NCBI GenBank assembly: GCA_016223165.1
Contig: JACRPO010000005.1
Span: 682,001 to 746,000 of the forward strand
Length of the DNA stretch: 64,000 nucleotides
Reading direction: 5' to 3'
Source of the DNA: Burkholderiales bacterium
GTDB lineage: Bacteria; Pseudomonadota; Gammaproteobacteria; Burkholderiales; Burkholderiaceae_C
Shown: positions 1-8,893 of the stretch, in pieces
Layout: the number at the start of each line of letters is the position of its first letter
Numbering within the stretch: position 1 is the first letter of the stretch
Made by a program: the position numbers and the translations under genes
Notes under the pieces: model-generated
Told to the model about the DNA's origin: nothing
Database searches by the model: none
The model's input: the letters and a program-made list of their open reading frames with translations, nothing else

Positions 1-195
1 GTCGCCGAGCGCCACCTTCAGCTCCTTGACGACGCCGGCGTGCGACGACGGGATCTCCATCGAGGCCTTGTCGCTCTCCACCGTGACGAGGCTCTGCTCG
101 GCCTGGATGGCATCGCCGGGCTTGACGAGCAGCTCGATGACGGCCACGTCCTTGAAGTCGCCGATGTCGGGCACCTTGATTTCGATGAGGGCCAT
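1..195 (-). CDS. lpdA: Dihydrolipoyl dehydrogenase (E3), N-terminal lipoyl domain, cut by window edge
   Basis: Only the first 65 codons are in the window; the gene runs off the left end. What is visible is a complete start of a lipoyl domain (opening [14 protein letters not shown], lipoyl-lysine motif ESDKAS with K43), nearly identical to the two lipoyl domains of the neighbouring E2 gene. In betaproteobacteria the E3 of pyruvate dehydrogenase often carries such an N-terminal lipoyl domain, and this position after aceE-aceF is usual, so E3 is the best call; the flavoprotein part cannot be seen. A short purine-rich AAGGA lies just upstream of the ATG at 195. A second E2-like protein is the alternative. 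Confidence 0.8.
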   Translation of the reverse strand, partial: MALIEIKVPDIGDFKDVAVIELLVKPGDAIQAEQSLVTVESDKASMEIPSSHAGVVKELKVALGD

Positions 196-216
196 GTCGT
201 CCTTGTCTTTCCTTCA

Positions 217-375
217 GAGCCTGTGAATGAATCAGCCGCGCCCGAGCGACGCGCCAGAAGGTGTCGGATCGAGGCGCAAAGCGCAGACGTAGCCCGGGCT
301 ACGTCGAGCACTTGCAACGACGAGCCGGCGCCTTATGGCGTGGCGAGCGGGTGTGGATGACTCGTTCACAGGCTC
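217..375. repeat. 159-base imperfect palindromic element (long hairpin)
   Basis: The whole interval between the Ntn hydrolase gene and lpdA is one inverted repeat. The ends are GAGCCTGTGAA at 217 and its complement ending at 375, and the centre is an 18-base perfect palindrome ACGTAGCCCGGGCTACGT at 287-304. Hand alignment of the arms gives roughly three quarters identity over the first 58 positions, and about half of the differences would be G-U pairs in RNA. It has no open frame of its own and no visible transposase. It resembles a REP/MITE-type mobile or structural repeat; no second copy was noticed in the window. Confidence 0.7.
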
Positions 376-948
376 TCAGGCTTTCATCTTCAGCGTGTGC
401 AGCCGCACGGGTGCGGCCGAGCTGGTGTCGAACTCGCAGCCGGCGCGCACGCCGGCATCGGCCACCTCGCGGGCGCTCTTGGCGCGCGCCCAGGTCGCGT
501 ACATGGACCCGAGCGCATAGCGCCGGCCCGAGCCGATGGCCCAGAAGCGCTCGAACTCGAAGACCTCGCGGTAACTCTCGACGCCGAAGATGCCGTTGGC
601 ATTGGCGACGAGGATCGAGATCTGGCTGCTCTCGTAGGGGTCGGAGTCATGCTCCTTCGTGTTCAGGAAGAAGCGCTCCTTCAGCAGCGGGTGCAGCACG
701 CGGAAGGTCTCGAAGATCTCGCTGCGCGACGTGAGCCGCAGCTGCTCCTTCGGCATTGCCGCCAGCGCCTGCTGCAGCACCGGGATGTGCGCGGTGCTGC
801 CGACAGCGCCGATCCAGTGCCCGCGCAGGTTGAACAGCTTCGTGTTCGCTTCGTAGCCCGGCGGCAGGCGCATCTCGCCGAAGGTGATCAGCGAATCCGA
901 TGCGATGGCGAGCGACGCGCCCTTGCGGGCGACGACGACGGTGCTCAT
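376..948 (-). CDS. Proteasome/HslV-like Ntn-hydrolase protein
   Basis: A 190-residue protein related to proteasome beta and HslV peptidases. After removal of Met the chain begins STVVVARKG, and if that Ser is counted as residue 1 the catalytic aspartate of the family falls exactly at position 17 (ASDS); a lysine in NTKLF matches the family Lys33 with a three-residue insertion. The nucleophile would therefore be Ser instead of the usual Thr. No HslU-like ATPase is nearby. It starts 13 bases after aceF ends and is probably co-transcribed with the pyruvate dehydrogenase genes. Peptidase activity is inferred from fold only; the physiological substrate is unknown. Confidence 0.75.
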   Translation of the reverse strand: MSTVVVARKGASLAIASDSLITFGEMRLPPGYEANTKLFNLRGHWIGAVGSTAHIPVLQQALAAMPKEQLRLTSRSEIFETFRVLHPLLKERFFLNTKEHDSDPYESSQISILVANANGIFGVESYREVFEFERFWAIGSGRRYALGSMYATWARAKSAREVADAGVRAGCEFDTSSAAPVRLHTLKMKA

Positions 949-961
949 GCCAGGCCCGGGT

Positions 962-2644
962 TCAGAGCATCACCCGGCGGAAGTCCGCGAGGATCTGTGC
1001 GAAATACGCGTTGAAGCGTGCCGCCGCGGCGCCGTCGATGACGCGGTGGTCCCAGCTCAGCGACAAGGGCAGGATCAGGCGCGGCGCGAACTGCTTGCCG
1101 TCCCAGCGCGGCTCGGTGCTGCTGCGGCACACGCCCATGATCGACACTTCAGGCGCGTTGATGATGGGCGTGAAGTAGCGCCCGCCGATGCCGCCGAGCG
1201 AGCTGATGCTGAAGCAGCCGCCGCTCATGTCGGCGGGGCCGAGCTTGCCGTCGCGCGCCTTCTTGGCCAGCTCGCCCATCTCCTGGCTGATCTGGAAGAT
1301 GCCCTTCCTGTCGGCGTCCTTGATCACGGGCACGACGAGACCGTTGGGCGTATCGGCGGCGAAGCCGATGTGGAAGTACTTCTTGTAGACGAGCTGCTCG
1401 CCGTCCAGGCTGGCATTGAACTCCGGGAACTTCTTCAGCGCCGCGACGCTGGCCTTGATCAGGAAGGCGAGCATCGTGACCTTGACGCCGCTCTTCTCGT
1501 TCTCCTTGTTGAGCTGGACGCGGAAGGCCTCGAGGTCGGTGATATCGGCGTCGTCGTGGTTGGTGACGTGCGGGATCAGCACCCAGTTGCGATGCAGGTT
1601 GGCGCCGCTGATCTTCTTGATGCGCGAGAGGTCCTTGCGCTCGACCTCGCCGAACTTGGCGTAGTCCACCTGCGGCCAGGGCAGCAGGCCCGGGAAGGCG
1701 CCGCCGGCGGCCGCGGCTTGCGCGGGGGCGCGCGCCTTCTGTGCCGCCGTCTGCAGGCCGCCCGACATCACGCCCTTGACGAAGGCCTGCACATCGGCTT
1801 CGGTGATGCGGCCCTTGGGGCCCGTGCCGGCGACTTCGGCCAAGGGCACGCCGAGTTCGCGCGCCAGCTTGCGGATCGAGGGCGAGGCATGCGGCAACGC
1901 GCCCTTGGCGGTGGTGGGATCGTGCGCCGGCAGGGCCGCGGACGCTGCCGCAGAAGGTGCGGCGGCAGGCGCCGGCGCAGCGGCAGCAGCGGCTGCCGCC
2001 GGCGACGGGCCGGCCGCGGGCACGGCGGGGCCGGTGGCGCCGCTGGCGCCCTCGAGCATGAGCACCGGCGAGCCCTTGTTGACCTTGTCACCGATCTTGA
2101 CGAGGACCTCCTTCACCACGCCGGCATGCGACGACGGAATCTCCATCGAGGCCTTGTCGCTCTCGACGGTGACGAGGCTCTGCTCGACCTTCACCGTGTC
2201 GCCGGGCTTGACCAAGAGCTCGATGACCGCGACGTCGGCGAAGTCGCCGATGTCGGGCACGACCACGGTGACCGGGCCGGCGGCCGGCGCGGCCGCGGGT
2301 GCTGCTGCCGGACCAGTGGCCGGAGCACTGGCCGGCGCCGCGGCCGCGGCGCTCACGGGCGCCGCCGGCGCCGCGGCCTGGGGCGCGGGCGGCGCGGCGG
2401 CACCGCCCTCGGCCTCGAGCCGCAGCAGCAGCGTGCCGTCGTTGACCTTGTCGCCGAGCTTCACGACGAGCTCGCGCACGACGCCGGCGTGCGAACTCGG
2501 GATCTCCATCGAGGCTTTGTCGCTCTCGACCGTGACGAGCGACTGCTCGGCGGCGACCCTGTCGCCGGGCTTCACCAGCAACTCGATCACCGCGACATCC
2601 TTGAAGTCCCCGATGTCGGGCACCACCACATCGACCAGAGCCAT
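962..2644 (-). CDS. aceF: Pyruvate dehydrogenase E2, dihydrolipoamide acetyltransferase
   Basis: A 560-residue E2 that transfers the acetyl group from lipoyl-lysine to CoA in the cytoplasmic pyruvate dehydrogenase complex. Domain order: lipoyl domain 1 (K43 in ESDKAS), Ala/Pro-rich linker, lipoyl domain 2 (K164), second linker, peripheral-subunit-binding domain (about 250-290, SIRKLARELGV), and catalytic domain ending in the active-site motif HRVIDG (H533, D537). Two lipoyl domains plus the one on E3 is a common betaproteobacterial arrangement. A GGAG Shine-Dalgarno lies 8 bases before the ATG. It follows aceE by 48 bases and is certainly in the same operon. Confidence 0.95.
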   Translation of the reverse strand: MALVDVVVPDIGDFKDVAVIELLVKPGDRVAAEQSLVTVESDKASMEIPSSHAGVVRELVVKLGDKVNDGTLLLRLEAEGGAAAPPAPQAAAPAAPVSAAAAAPASAPATGPAAAPAAAPAAGPVTVVVPDIGDFADVAVIELLVKPGDTVKVEQSLVTVESDKASMEIPSSHAGVVKEVLVKIGDKVNKGSPVLMLEGASGATGPAVPAAGPSPAAAAAAAAPAPAAAPSAAASAALPAHDPTTAKGALPHASPSIRKLARELGVPLAEVAGTGPKGRITEADVQAFVKGVMSGGLQTAAQKARAPAQAAAAGGAFPGLLPWPQVDYAKFGEVERKDLSRIKKISGANLHRNWVLIPHVTNHDDADITDLEAFRVQLNKENEKSGVKVTMLAFLIKASVAALKKFPEFNASLDGEQLVYKKYFHIGFAADTPNGLVVPVIKDADRKGIFQISQEMGELAKKARDGKLGPADMSGGCFSISSLGGIGGRYFTPIINAPEVSIMGVCRSSTEPRWDGKQFAPRLILPLSLSWDHRVIDGAAAARFNAYFAQILADFRRVML

Positions 2645-2692
2645 GGGTCCGTCTCCGTCCTTCTTGGTTTGATTCTTGGGGCCCGGCCCCGG

Positions 2693-5401
2693 TCAGGCGT
2701 ACAGCGGGTTGATCTTCTCGGCGTCGATGCCGTATTTCGTGATCGCCTCGGCCACCTTCTGCAGCGGCAGCGTGCCCTCTTCGGCGAGTGCCCTGAGCGC
2801 GGCGACGACGATGTAGTGACGGTTGACCTCGAAGTGCTCGCGCAGGCGGCTGCGGAAATCGCTGCGCCCGAAGCCGTCGGTGCCGAGCACCTTGTAGATG
2901 CGCCCCCTGGGCATGAAGGCGCGGATCTGCTCGGCGTAGTTCTTCATGTAGTCGGTGCTGGCGACCACCGGGCCGGCATGGGCGCCCAGCTGCTGCGCGA
3001 CGAAGGGCGTGCGCGGCTCGGCGAGCGGGTGCAGCAGGTTCCAGCGCTCGGCCTCCTGCCCGTCTCGTGCCAGCTCGTTGAAGCTCGGGCAGCTCCACAC
3101 ATTGGCGGAGATGCCCCAATCCTTGTCGAGCAGCTCGCGCGCGAACTGGCTCTCGCGCAGGATGGTGCCGCTGCCCATCAGGTTGACGCGCGGTCCCTTG
3201 GTCGGTGGCCCCTCCTCGAGCAGGTACATGCCCTTGATGATGCCGGCCTCGGTGCCGGGCTTGAGGCCGGGCATCGGGTAGTTCTCGTTGAGCAGCGTCA
3301 GGTAGTAGTAGACGTTCTCCTGCCGCTCGACCATGCGCATGAGGCCGTGGTGGAGGATCACCGCCACCTCGTGCGCGAAGGTGGGGTCGTAGCTGACGCA
3401 GTTCGGGATGGTGCCGGCCAGGATGTGGCTGTGCCCGTCTTCGTGCTGCAGGCCCTCGCCGTTGAGCGTCGTGCGCCCGCTCGTGCCGCCGAGCAGGAAG
3501 CCGCGCGCCTGCATGTCGCCCGCCGCCCAGGCGAGGTCGCCGATGCGCTGGAAGCCGAACATGGAGTAGTAGATGTAGAACGGCACCATGATGCGGTTGT
3601 TCGTCGAGTACGACGTCGCCGCGGCGATCCAGCTGGCCATGCCGCCGGCCTCGTTGATGCCCTCCTGCAGGATCTGGCCGTTCTGCGCCTCGCGGTAGTA
3701 CATGACCTGGTCCTTGTCGACCGGCGTGTACTTCTGGCCCTCGGGGTTGTAGATGCCGATCTGGCGGAACAGGCCCTCCATGCCGAACGTGCGCGCCTCG
3801 TCCACGAGGATGGGCACGACGCGCGGCCCCAGCGCCTGGTCGCGCAGCAGCTGCGTCAGGAAGCGCACGTAGGCCTGCGTGGTGCTGATCTCGCGCCCCG
3901 CCGCCGTGGGCTCGAGAACGGCCTTGAAGGCGTCGAGCGCCGGCACGGTGAAGCTCTCATCGGCTCGCGTGCGGCGGTGCGGCAGGTAGCCGCCGAGCGC
4001 CTTGCGCCGCTCGTGCAGGTAGCGCATCTCCGGCGTGTCGTCGGCCGGCTTGTAGAACGGGATCTTCGGCAGCTCCGCGTCCGGGATCGGGATGTTGAAG
4101 CGGTCGCGGATGAAGCAGATGTCGTCGTCGGTGAGCTTCTTCGTCTGGTGCGCGGTGTTCTTGCCCTCGCCGGCCTTGCCCATGCCCCAGCCCTTGACGG
4201 TCTTGACGAGCAGCACGGTCGGCTGGCCCGTGTGGCCGTTGGCGCGGTGGAAGGCGGCGTAGACCTTGTTCGCGTCGTGGCCGCCGCGGCGCAGCGCCCA
4301 GATGTCGTCGTCGCTCATCTTGGCCACGAGCTCCAGCGTGCGCGGGTCGCGGCCGAAGAAGTTCTTGCGCACGAAGGCGCCGTCGTTGGCCTTGAAGGCC
4401 TGGTAGTCGCCGTCGAGCGTGTCGAGCATGATCTTGCGCAGCGCACCGTCCTTGTCGCGCTTGAGCAGCGGGTCCCAGTTGCTGCCCCAGATGAGCTTGA
4501 GCACGTTCCAGCCGGCGCCGCGGAACTCGCCCTCGAGCTCCTGGATGATCTTGCCGTTGCCGCGCACCGGGCCGTCCAGGCGCTGCAGGTTGCAGTTGAT
4601 GACGAAGATGAGGTTGTCGAGCTTCTCGCGCGCGGCCAGGCCGATGGCGCCCAGGCTCTCCGGCTCGTCCATCTCGCCGTCGCCGCAGAAGACCCAGACC
4701 TTGCGGTTGGCGGTGTCGGCGATGCCGCGCGCGTGCAGGTACTTGAGGAAGCGCGCCTGGTAGATGGCCATCAGCGGCCCGAGGCCCATCGAGACGGTGG
4801 GGAACTGCCAGAAGTCGGGCATCAGCTTGGGGTGCGGGTAGCTCGACAGCCCCTTGCCGCCGACCTCCTGGCGGAAGTTGAGCATCTGCTCCTCGCTGAT
4901 GCGGCCTTCCATGAAGGCGCGGGCGTAGATGCCGGGCGCGCTGTGGCCCTGGATGTAGAGCAGGTCGCCGCCGTGCCCCTCGCTCTCGGCATGCCAGAAG
5001 TGGTTGAACCCGGCGGCGAACATGTGCGCCAGGCTCGCGAAGCTCGAGATGTGGCCGCCGAGGTCGCCGCCGTCTGCCGGGTCGAGCCGGTTGGCCTTGA
5101 CGACCACCGCCATCGCATTCCAGCGCATGTAGGCGCGCAGCCGCCCTTCGAGGTCGAGGTTGCCGGGGCTGCGCTCTTCCTCTGCCGGCTCGATCGTGTT
5201 GACGTAGCCCGTATTGGCCGAGAACGGCATGTCGATGCTGCTCTGGCGCGCGTGCTCGAGCAGTTGCTCGAGCAGGTAGTGGGCGCGCTCGGTGCCCTCG
5301 GCGCCGATGACGGCGGACAGCGCATCGAGCCACTCGCGGGTCTCCTGGGCATCCGGATCGTTGGCAGCGATGCCGCGCACGGGCTCGGGCAGAGCGGACA
5401 T
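2693..5401 (-). CDS. aceE: Pyruvate dehydrogenase E1 component, homodimeric type
   Basis: A 902-residue thiamine-diphosphate-dependent decarboxylase, the size of E. coli AceE, which makes acetyl-lipoyl-E2 from pyruvate. The TPP-binding motif GDGEMDEPES is present, followed by the expected NCNLQRLDGPVRGNGKI segment, and the C-terminus KYGIDAEKINPLYA is typical. The ATG at 5401 is chosen because AGGAG sits 8 bases upstream; a longer in-frame extension to 5458 has no such signal. First gene of the aceE-aceF-Ntn hydrolase-lpdA operon, divergent from the histidine kinase gene across 147 bases. Confidence 0.96.
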   Translation of the reverse strand: MSALPEPVRGIAANDPDAQETREWLDALSAVIGAEGTERAHYLLEQLLEHARQSSIDMPFSANTGYVNTIEPAEEERSPGNLDLEGRLRAYMRWNAMAVVVKANRLDPADGGDLGGHISSFASLAHMFAAGFNHFWHAESEGHGGDLLYIQGHSAPGIYARAFMEGRISEEQMLNFRQEVGGKGLSSYPHPKLMPDFWQFPTVSMGLGPLMAIYQARFLKYLHARGIADTANRKVWVFCGDGEMDEPESLGAIGLAAREKLDNLIFVINCNLQRLDGPVRGNGKIIQELEGEFRGAGWNVLKLIWGSNWDPLLKRDKDGALRKIMLDTLDGDYQAFKANDGAFVRKNFFGRDPRTLELVAKMSDDDIWALRRGGHDANKVYAAFHRANGHTGQPTVLLVKTVKGWGMGKAGEGKNTAHQTKKLTDDDICFIRDRFNIPIPDAELPKIPFYKPADDTPEMRYLHERRKALGGYLPHRRTRADESFTVPALDAFKAVLEPTAAGREISTTQAYVRFLTQLLRDQALGPRVVPILVDEARTFGMEGLFRQIGIYNPEGQKYTPVDKDQVMYYREAQNGQILQEGINEAGGMASWIAAATSYSTNNRIMVPFYIYYSMFGFQRIGDLAWAAGDMQARGFLLGGTSGRTTLNGEGLQHEDGHSHILAGTIPNCVSYDPTFAHEVAVILHHGLMRMVERQENVYYYLTLLNENYPMPGLKPGTEAGIIKGMYLLEEGPPTKGPRVNLMGSGTILRESQFARELLDKDWGISANVWSCPSFNELARDGQEAERWNLLHPLAEPRTPFVAQQLGAHAGPVVASTDYMKNYAEQIRAFMPRGRIYKVLGTDGFGRSDFRSRLREHFEVNRHYIVVAALRALAEEGTLPLQKVAEAITKYGIDAEKINPLYA

Positions 5402-5548
5402 TCGGGTGTCTCCTCGGGGTGTTGTAGGGTCGAAATTGAACGGGCGAGAGTGTCGCACAGCTCCAGGTGAATTTCAAATAGTGCTTTCCGAAACCACGAT
5501 GCGAAACGATGGCCGGTCCCGCGGGCGCCTCCCGATAATCAAGGCCAA

Positions 5549-8137
5549 ATGCCCGTCGACGCGCAGGACTCCACTTTGCAGCCCGTGGTCGGCCGCACCA
5601 CGACGCAGCGGCTGTTCGGGCGCTGGTGGCGCCGCCAGTCGCCGACGCGCCAGGACCGCTTCGCCACCTTCGGCCCGCTGCTGTCGGTGCTGCTCTTCCT
5701 CGCGGCCATCATCTCGGCCTTCTGGTACCTGCGCAACGAGGAAATCGAGCGGGAGACCGACTCGGTCAAGCGCGACGCCGAGTTGACGCAGCAGCAGATC
5801 AGCCTGCGCCTGCTGCAGAACCAGGAGACGCTCGTGCGCATCTCGCGCGAGGTGATCTCGCACACCATCGATGCCGAGGAGTTCGTCGGCCAGGCCACGA
5901 CCTTCCTGCGCCAGCGGCCCGAAGTCACCTACCTCGCCTGGCTCGACCCGGCGCGGCGGCCGCGCGCGGCGCAGTCGGCACTGCCCTTCGACATCGGCGT
6001 CGACAACCTGGGGCCGCGATTGATCCTGCCCGCCGAGGGGTCGAACACGGCCAGCGAGGCGGCTTTCAAGCGCGCGCGCGACCTGCGCACGCCGGTGTAC
6101 TCGCGCGCCTTCCAGGACACGCAGGGCGGAGCCGTCTTCCAGCTGCACATCCCGCTCGTCGAGCGCGGCGGCTTCGCCGGCGTGCTGATGGCCGAGTACT
6201 CGATCACCGACATCATCCGCCAGCAGGTGCCCTCCGACGTGGCGCGCCGCCACGTCGTCGCCATCGTCGATGAAGAGCAGCGCACGCTGGCGGCCACGGT
6301 CACGAGCTTCCCCAATCGCGAGGCGCCGCGCAACCTCATCGTCAGCGAAGCGCCGCTGACGCCGGCGGCCAATGGCCTGGCGCTGCGCGCGCAGGGCTAC
6401 CGCACGAGCATCGGCCTCATCAGCAACACGCTGTTCTGGATGGTGGTGGCTCTATCGGGCCTGACGGTGTGGATGCTGCTCGGCACCTGGCGCCACATGC
6501 GCCGGCGTGCGCAGATCCAGGTCGCGCTCGTGCAGGAGACGAACTTCCGGCGCGCGATGGAGAACTCCATGCCCACCGGCATGCGCGCGATGGACCTCGA
6601 CGGGCGCATCACCTACGTCAACGCCGCCTTCTGCCAGATGACCGGCTTTCCCACCGCCGAGCTCGTCGGCCGCCTGCCGCCTTACCCCTACTGGCCGCCC
6701 GAGCGAATCGAGGAGAACGGCCGCCTGCTGCAGCAGGAGCTGGCCGGCCGCAGCCCCGCCGGCGGCATCGAGGTGAAGGTGATGCGCAAGGACGGCACGC
6801 TCTTCGACGCGCGCATGTACGTCTCGCCGCTCATCGACCCCAAGGGCCAGCAGACGGGCTGGATGACCAGCGTCACCAACATCACCGAGGCCAAGCGCAT
6901 CCGCGACCAGCTCTCGGCCAGCCACGAGCGCTTCACGACCGTGCTCGAGGGGCTGGATGCCTCGGTGTCGGTGCTCTCGGTGCAGCAGGGTGAACTGCTC
7001 TTCGTCAACCGCAGCTACCGGCTCTGGTTCGGCGCCGACGCGCGCGGACACCTGCGCCTGGCCGGCGGCATCACGCCCTCGGGCTTCGGCGCACTCGACG
7101 ACGACGAGGTCGACCCGTTGTCGGGCCTCCCGACGCAGGAGCTCACCGACATGGGCGCCGATCCGCGCGAGGTCTTCGTCGAGAGCCTGCAGAAGTGGTT
7201 CGACGTGCGCGCGCGCTACCTGCAGTGGACCGACGGCCGCCTGGCGCAGATGCTGATCGCCACCGACATCACGGCCCGCCTGCGCGCCGAGGAGCAGGCG
7301 TCGATGCAGGCCGAGAAGGCGCAGGTGACGAGCCGCCTGGTGACGATGGGCGAGATGGCGAGCTCGGTGGCGCACGAGCTCAACCAGCCGCTCACGGCCA
7401 TCGTCAACTACTGCAACGGCATGGTCTCGCGTGTCGCCACCGACAGCATCGCCAAGGGCGATCTCGTGGCGGCGTTGCAGAAGACCTCCCGTCAGGCCGA
7501 GCGCGCCGGGCAGATCATCCACCGCATCCGCAGCTTCGTGCGCCGCAGCGAGCCGCAGCGCCAGGCCGCCGATGCGCGCCAGATCGTCGACGACGCCGTC
7601 GACCTCGCCGGCATCGAACTGCGCCGGCGCAACGTGTCGATCCACACCTACGTCGCGCAGCGGCTGCCGACGCTGATGGTCGACCCCATCCTCATCGAGC
7701 AGGTGGTGCTGAACCTGCTCAAGAACTCGGCCGAAGCCATCGACAACGCGGGCCTGCCGCCGGCGCGCCGGCACATCGAGATGCGCGTCGTGCCGCGCCA
7801 CACCCCCGAGGACGGGGGGATGATCGAGTTCAGCGTCACCGACATGGGGCCGGGGCTGAAGAACGAGGTCATCGCGCGCCTCTACGAGGCCTTCTTCTCC
7901 ACGAAGGCGGAGGGCCTGGGGATCGGCCTGAGCCTGTGCCGCACCATCGTCGAGAGCCACCGCGGCAGGATGAGGGCACAGAACCTCTACAATGGCGAGG
8001 CCGTGGTCGGGTGCCGTTTCTCGTTCACTCTGCCGGTGGAATTGCGCGAGCGCAGCGACGTCACGGTGCCGGGCGGGCTGGGCGTGCTGGCCGAACTTCC
8101 GGCGCCGGCCGGGCCCGAAGCGGGCGCGACACCCTGA
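5549..8137 (+). CDS. Membrane PAS-domain sensor histidine kinase
   Basis: An 862-residue sensor kinase. A first membrane segment (about 41-61, LLSVLLFLAAIISAFWYL) and a second (about 290-312, LFWMVVALSGLTVWMLL) flank a periplasmic sensing region of about 230 residues; then come two PAS domains (about 325-450 and 455-580), a HisKA domain with phospho-acceptor H609 in HELNQPL, and a HATPase domain with N-box LNLLKNSAEAI and G-boxes DMGPGL and GLGIGLSLC. The HELNQPL box and partner regulator place it in the FixL/TodS/DctB-like group. No haem-binding motif could be assigned, so the signal is unknown. Its TGA overlaps the ATG of the response regulator (TGATG), so they are a coupled pair. Confidence 0.9.
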   Translation: MPVDAQDSTLQPVVGRTTTQRLFGRWWRRQSPTRQDRFATFGPLLSVLLFLAAIISAFWYLRNEEIERETDSVKRDAELTQQQISLRLLQNQETLVRISREVISHTIDAEEFVGQATTFLRQRPEVTYLAWLDPARRPRAAQSALPFDIGVDNLGPRLILPAEGSNTASEAAFKRARDLRTPVYSRAFQDTQGGAVFQLHIPLVERGGFAGVLMAEYSITDIIRQQVPSDVARRHVVAIVDEEQRTLAATVTSFPNREAPRNLIVSEAPLTPAANGLALRAQGYRTSIGLISNTLFWMVVALSGLTVWMLLGTWRHMRRRAQIQVALVQETNFRRAMENSMPTGMRAMDLDGRITYVNAAFCQMTGFPTAELVGRLPPYPYWPPERIEENGRLLQQELAGRSPAGGIEVKVMRKDGTLFDARMYVSPLIDPKGQQTGWMTSVTNITEAKRIRDQLSASHERFTTVLEGLDASVSVLSVQQGELLFVNRSYRLWFGADARGHLRLAGGITPSGFGALDDDEVDPLSGLPTQELTDMGADPREVFVESLQKWFDVRARYLQWTDGRLAQMLIATDITARLRAEEQASMQAEKAQVTSRLVTMGEMASSVAHELNQPLTAIVNYCNGMVSRVATDSIAKGDLVAALQKTSRQAERAGQIIHRIRSFVRRSEPQRQAADARQIVDDAVDLAGIELRRRNVSIHTYVAQRLPTLMVDPILIEQVVLNLLKNSAEAIDNAGLPPARRHIEMRVVPRHTPEDGGMIEFSVTDMGPGLKNEVIARLYEAFFSTKAEGLGIGLSLCRTIVESHRGRMRAQNLYNGEAVVGCRFSFTLPVELRERSDVTVPGGLGVLAELPAPAGPEAGATP

Positions 8138-8817
8138 TGGCACCGCCGCTCCCGACCGCGTCCTCCACAACTTCTCTCGCGAGCCCGCTGCGCATGAGCC
8201 TGATCCCCAAGAAGGGCACCGTCTACGTCGTCGACGACGACGAGGCCGTGCGCGATTCGCTGCAGTGGCTGCTCGAGGGCAAGGACTACCGCGTCAAGTG
8301 CTTCGACTCCAGCGAGTCGTTCCTGTCGCGCTTCGATCCGCGCGAGGTGGCCTGCCTGATCGCCGACATGCGCATGGAAGGCATGAGCGGCCTCGAGTTG
8401 CAGGACCGCCTGATCGAGCGCAAGAGCCCGCTGCCCATCGTCTTCATCACCGGCCACGGCGACGTGCCGATGGCCGTGACGACGATGAAGAAGGGTGCGA
8501 TGGACTTCATCGAGAAGCCCTTCAAGGAAGAAGAACTGCTGAGCCTGGTGGAGCGCATGCTCGACCAGGCGCGCACCGCCTTCAGCCAGCACCAGGAGCA
8601 GGCCAGCCGCGACGCGCTGCTGTCGCGCCTGACGACGCGCGAGGCGCAGGTGCTCGAGCGCATCGTTGCCGGCCGCCTGAACAAGCAGATCGCCGACGAC
8701 CTGGGCATCAGCATCAAGACGGTGGAGGCGCACCGCGCCAACATCATGGAAAAGCTCAACGCCAACACGGTGGCCGACCTGCTGAAGATCGCGCTGGGCG
8801 CGCAGAGCAAGGTCTGA
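8137..8817 (+). CDS. FixJ/NarL-family response regulator
   Basis: A 226-residue two-domain regulator: receiver domain opening [19 protein letters not shown], phospho-acceptor aspartate D77 in [10 protein letters not shown], conserved [10 protein letters not shown], and a C-terminal LuxR-type helix-turn-helix ([31 protein letters not shown]). The start at 8137 overlaps the kinase stop codon. A second in-frame ATG at 8194 (MSLIPKKGT) would give a 207-residue protein closer to family length, and neither has a good Shine-Dalgarno, so the exact start is uncertain. It should be phosphorylated by the upstream kinase and act as a DNA-binding transcription factor; targets are not evident. Confidence 0.9.
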   Translation: MAPPLPTASSTTSLASPLRMSLIPKKGTVYVVDDDEAVRDSLQWLLEGKDYRVKCFDSSESFLSRFDPREVACLIADMRMEGMSGLELQDRLIERKSPLPIVFITGHGDVPMAVTTMKKGAMDFIEKPFKEEELLSLVERMLDQARTAFSQHQEQASRDALLSRLTTREAQVLERIVAGRLNKQIADDLGISIKTVEAHRANIMEKLNANTVADLLKIALGAQSKV

Positions 8818-8852
8818 ACAGGAAAGCCGCACTCGGGCGGCGCGTCGAACCG

Positions 8853-8874
8853 GAGGCCGCAGCGATGCGGCCTC
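8853..8874 (+). terminator. Candidate hairpin after the two-component genes
   Basis: A perfect 9-base-pair stem (GAGGCCGCA / TGCGGCCTC) with a GCGA tetraloop lies 35 bases after the response-regulator stop and 19 before folD. It is followed by only a short T run (GTCCGTTTG), so it is at best a weak or Rho-assisted terminator. Confidence 0.4.
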
Positions 8875-8893
8875 GTCCGTTTGGGAAGCACGC

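Noticed and set aside
884..5470. A 1528-codon open frame on the plus strand
   Set aside because: It is antisense to aceF and aceE over its whole length; high third-position G+C keeps such mirror frames open. Its translation shows no family, whereas the minus-strand proteins are unmistakable.
8137..8193. A 19-residue N-terminal extension of the response regulator as certain
   Set aside because: Kept in the annotation only because of the TGATG overlap; it is low-complexity Ser/Thr/Pro sequence and the internal ATG at 8194 is equally possible.
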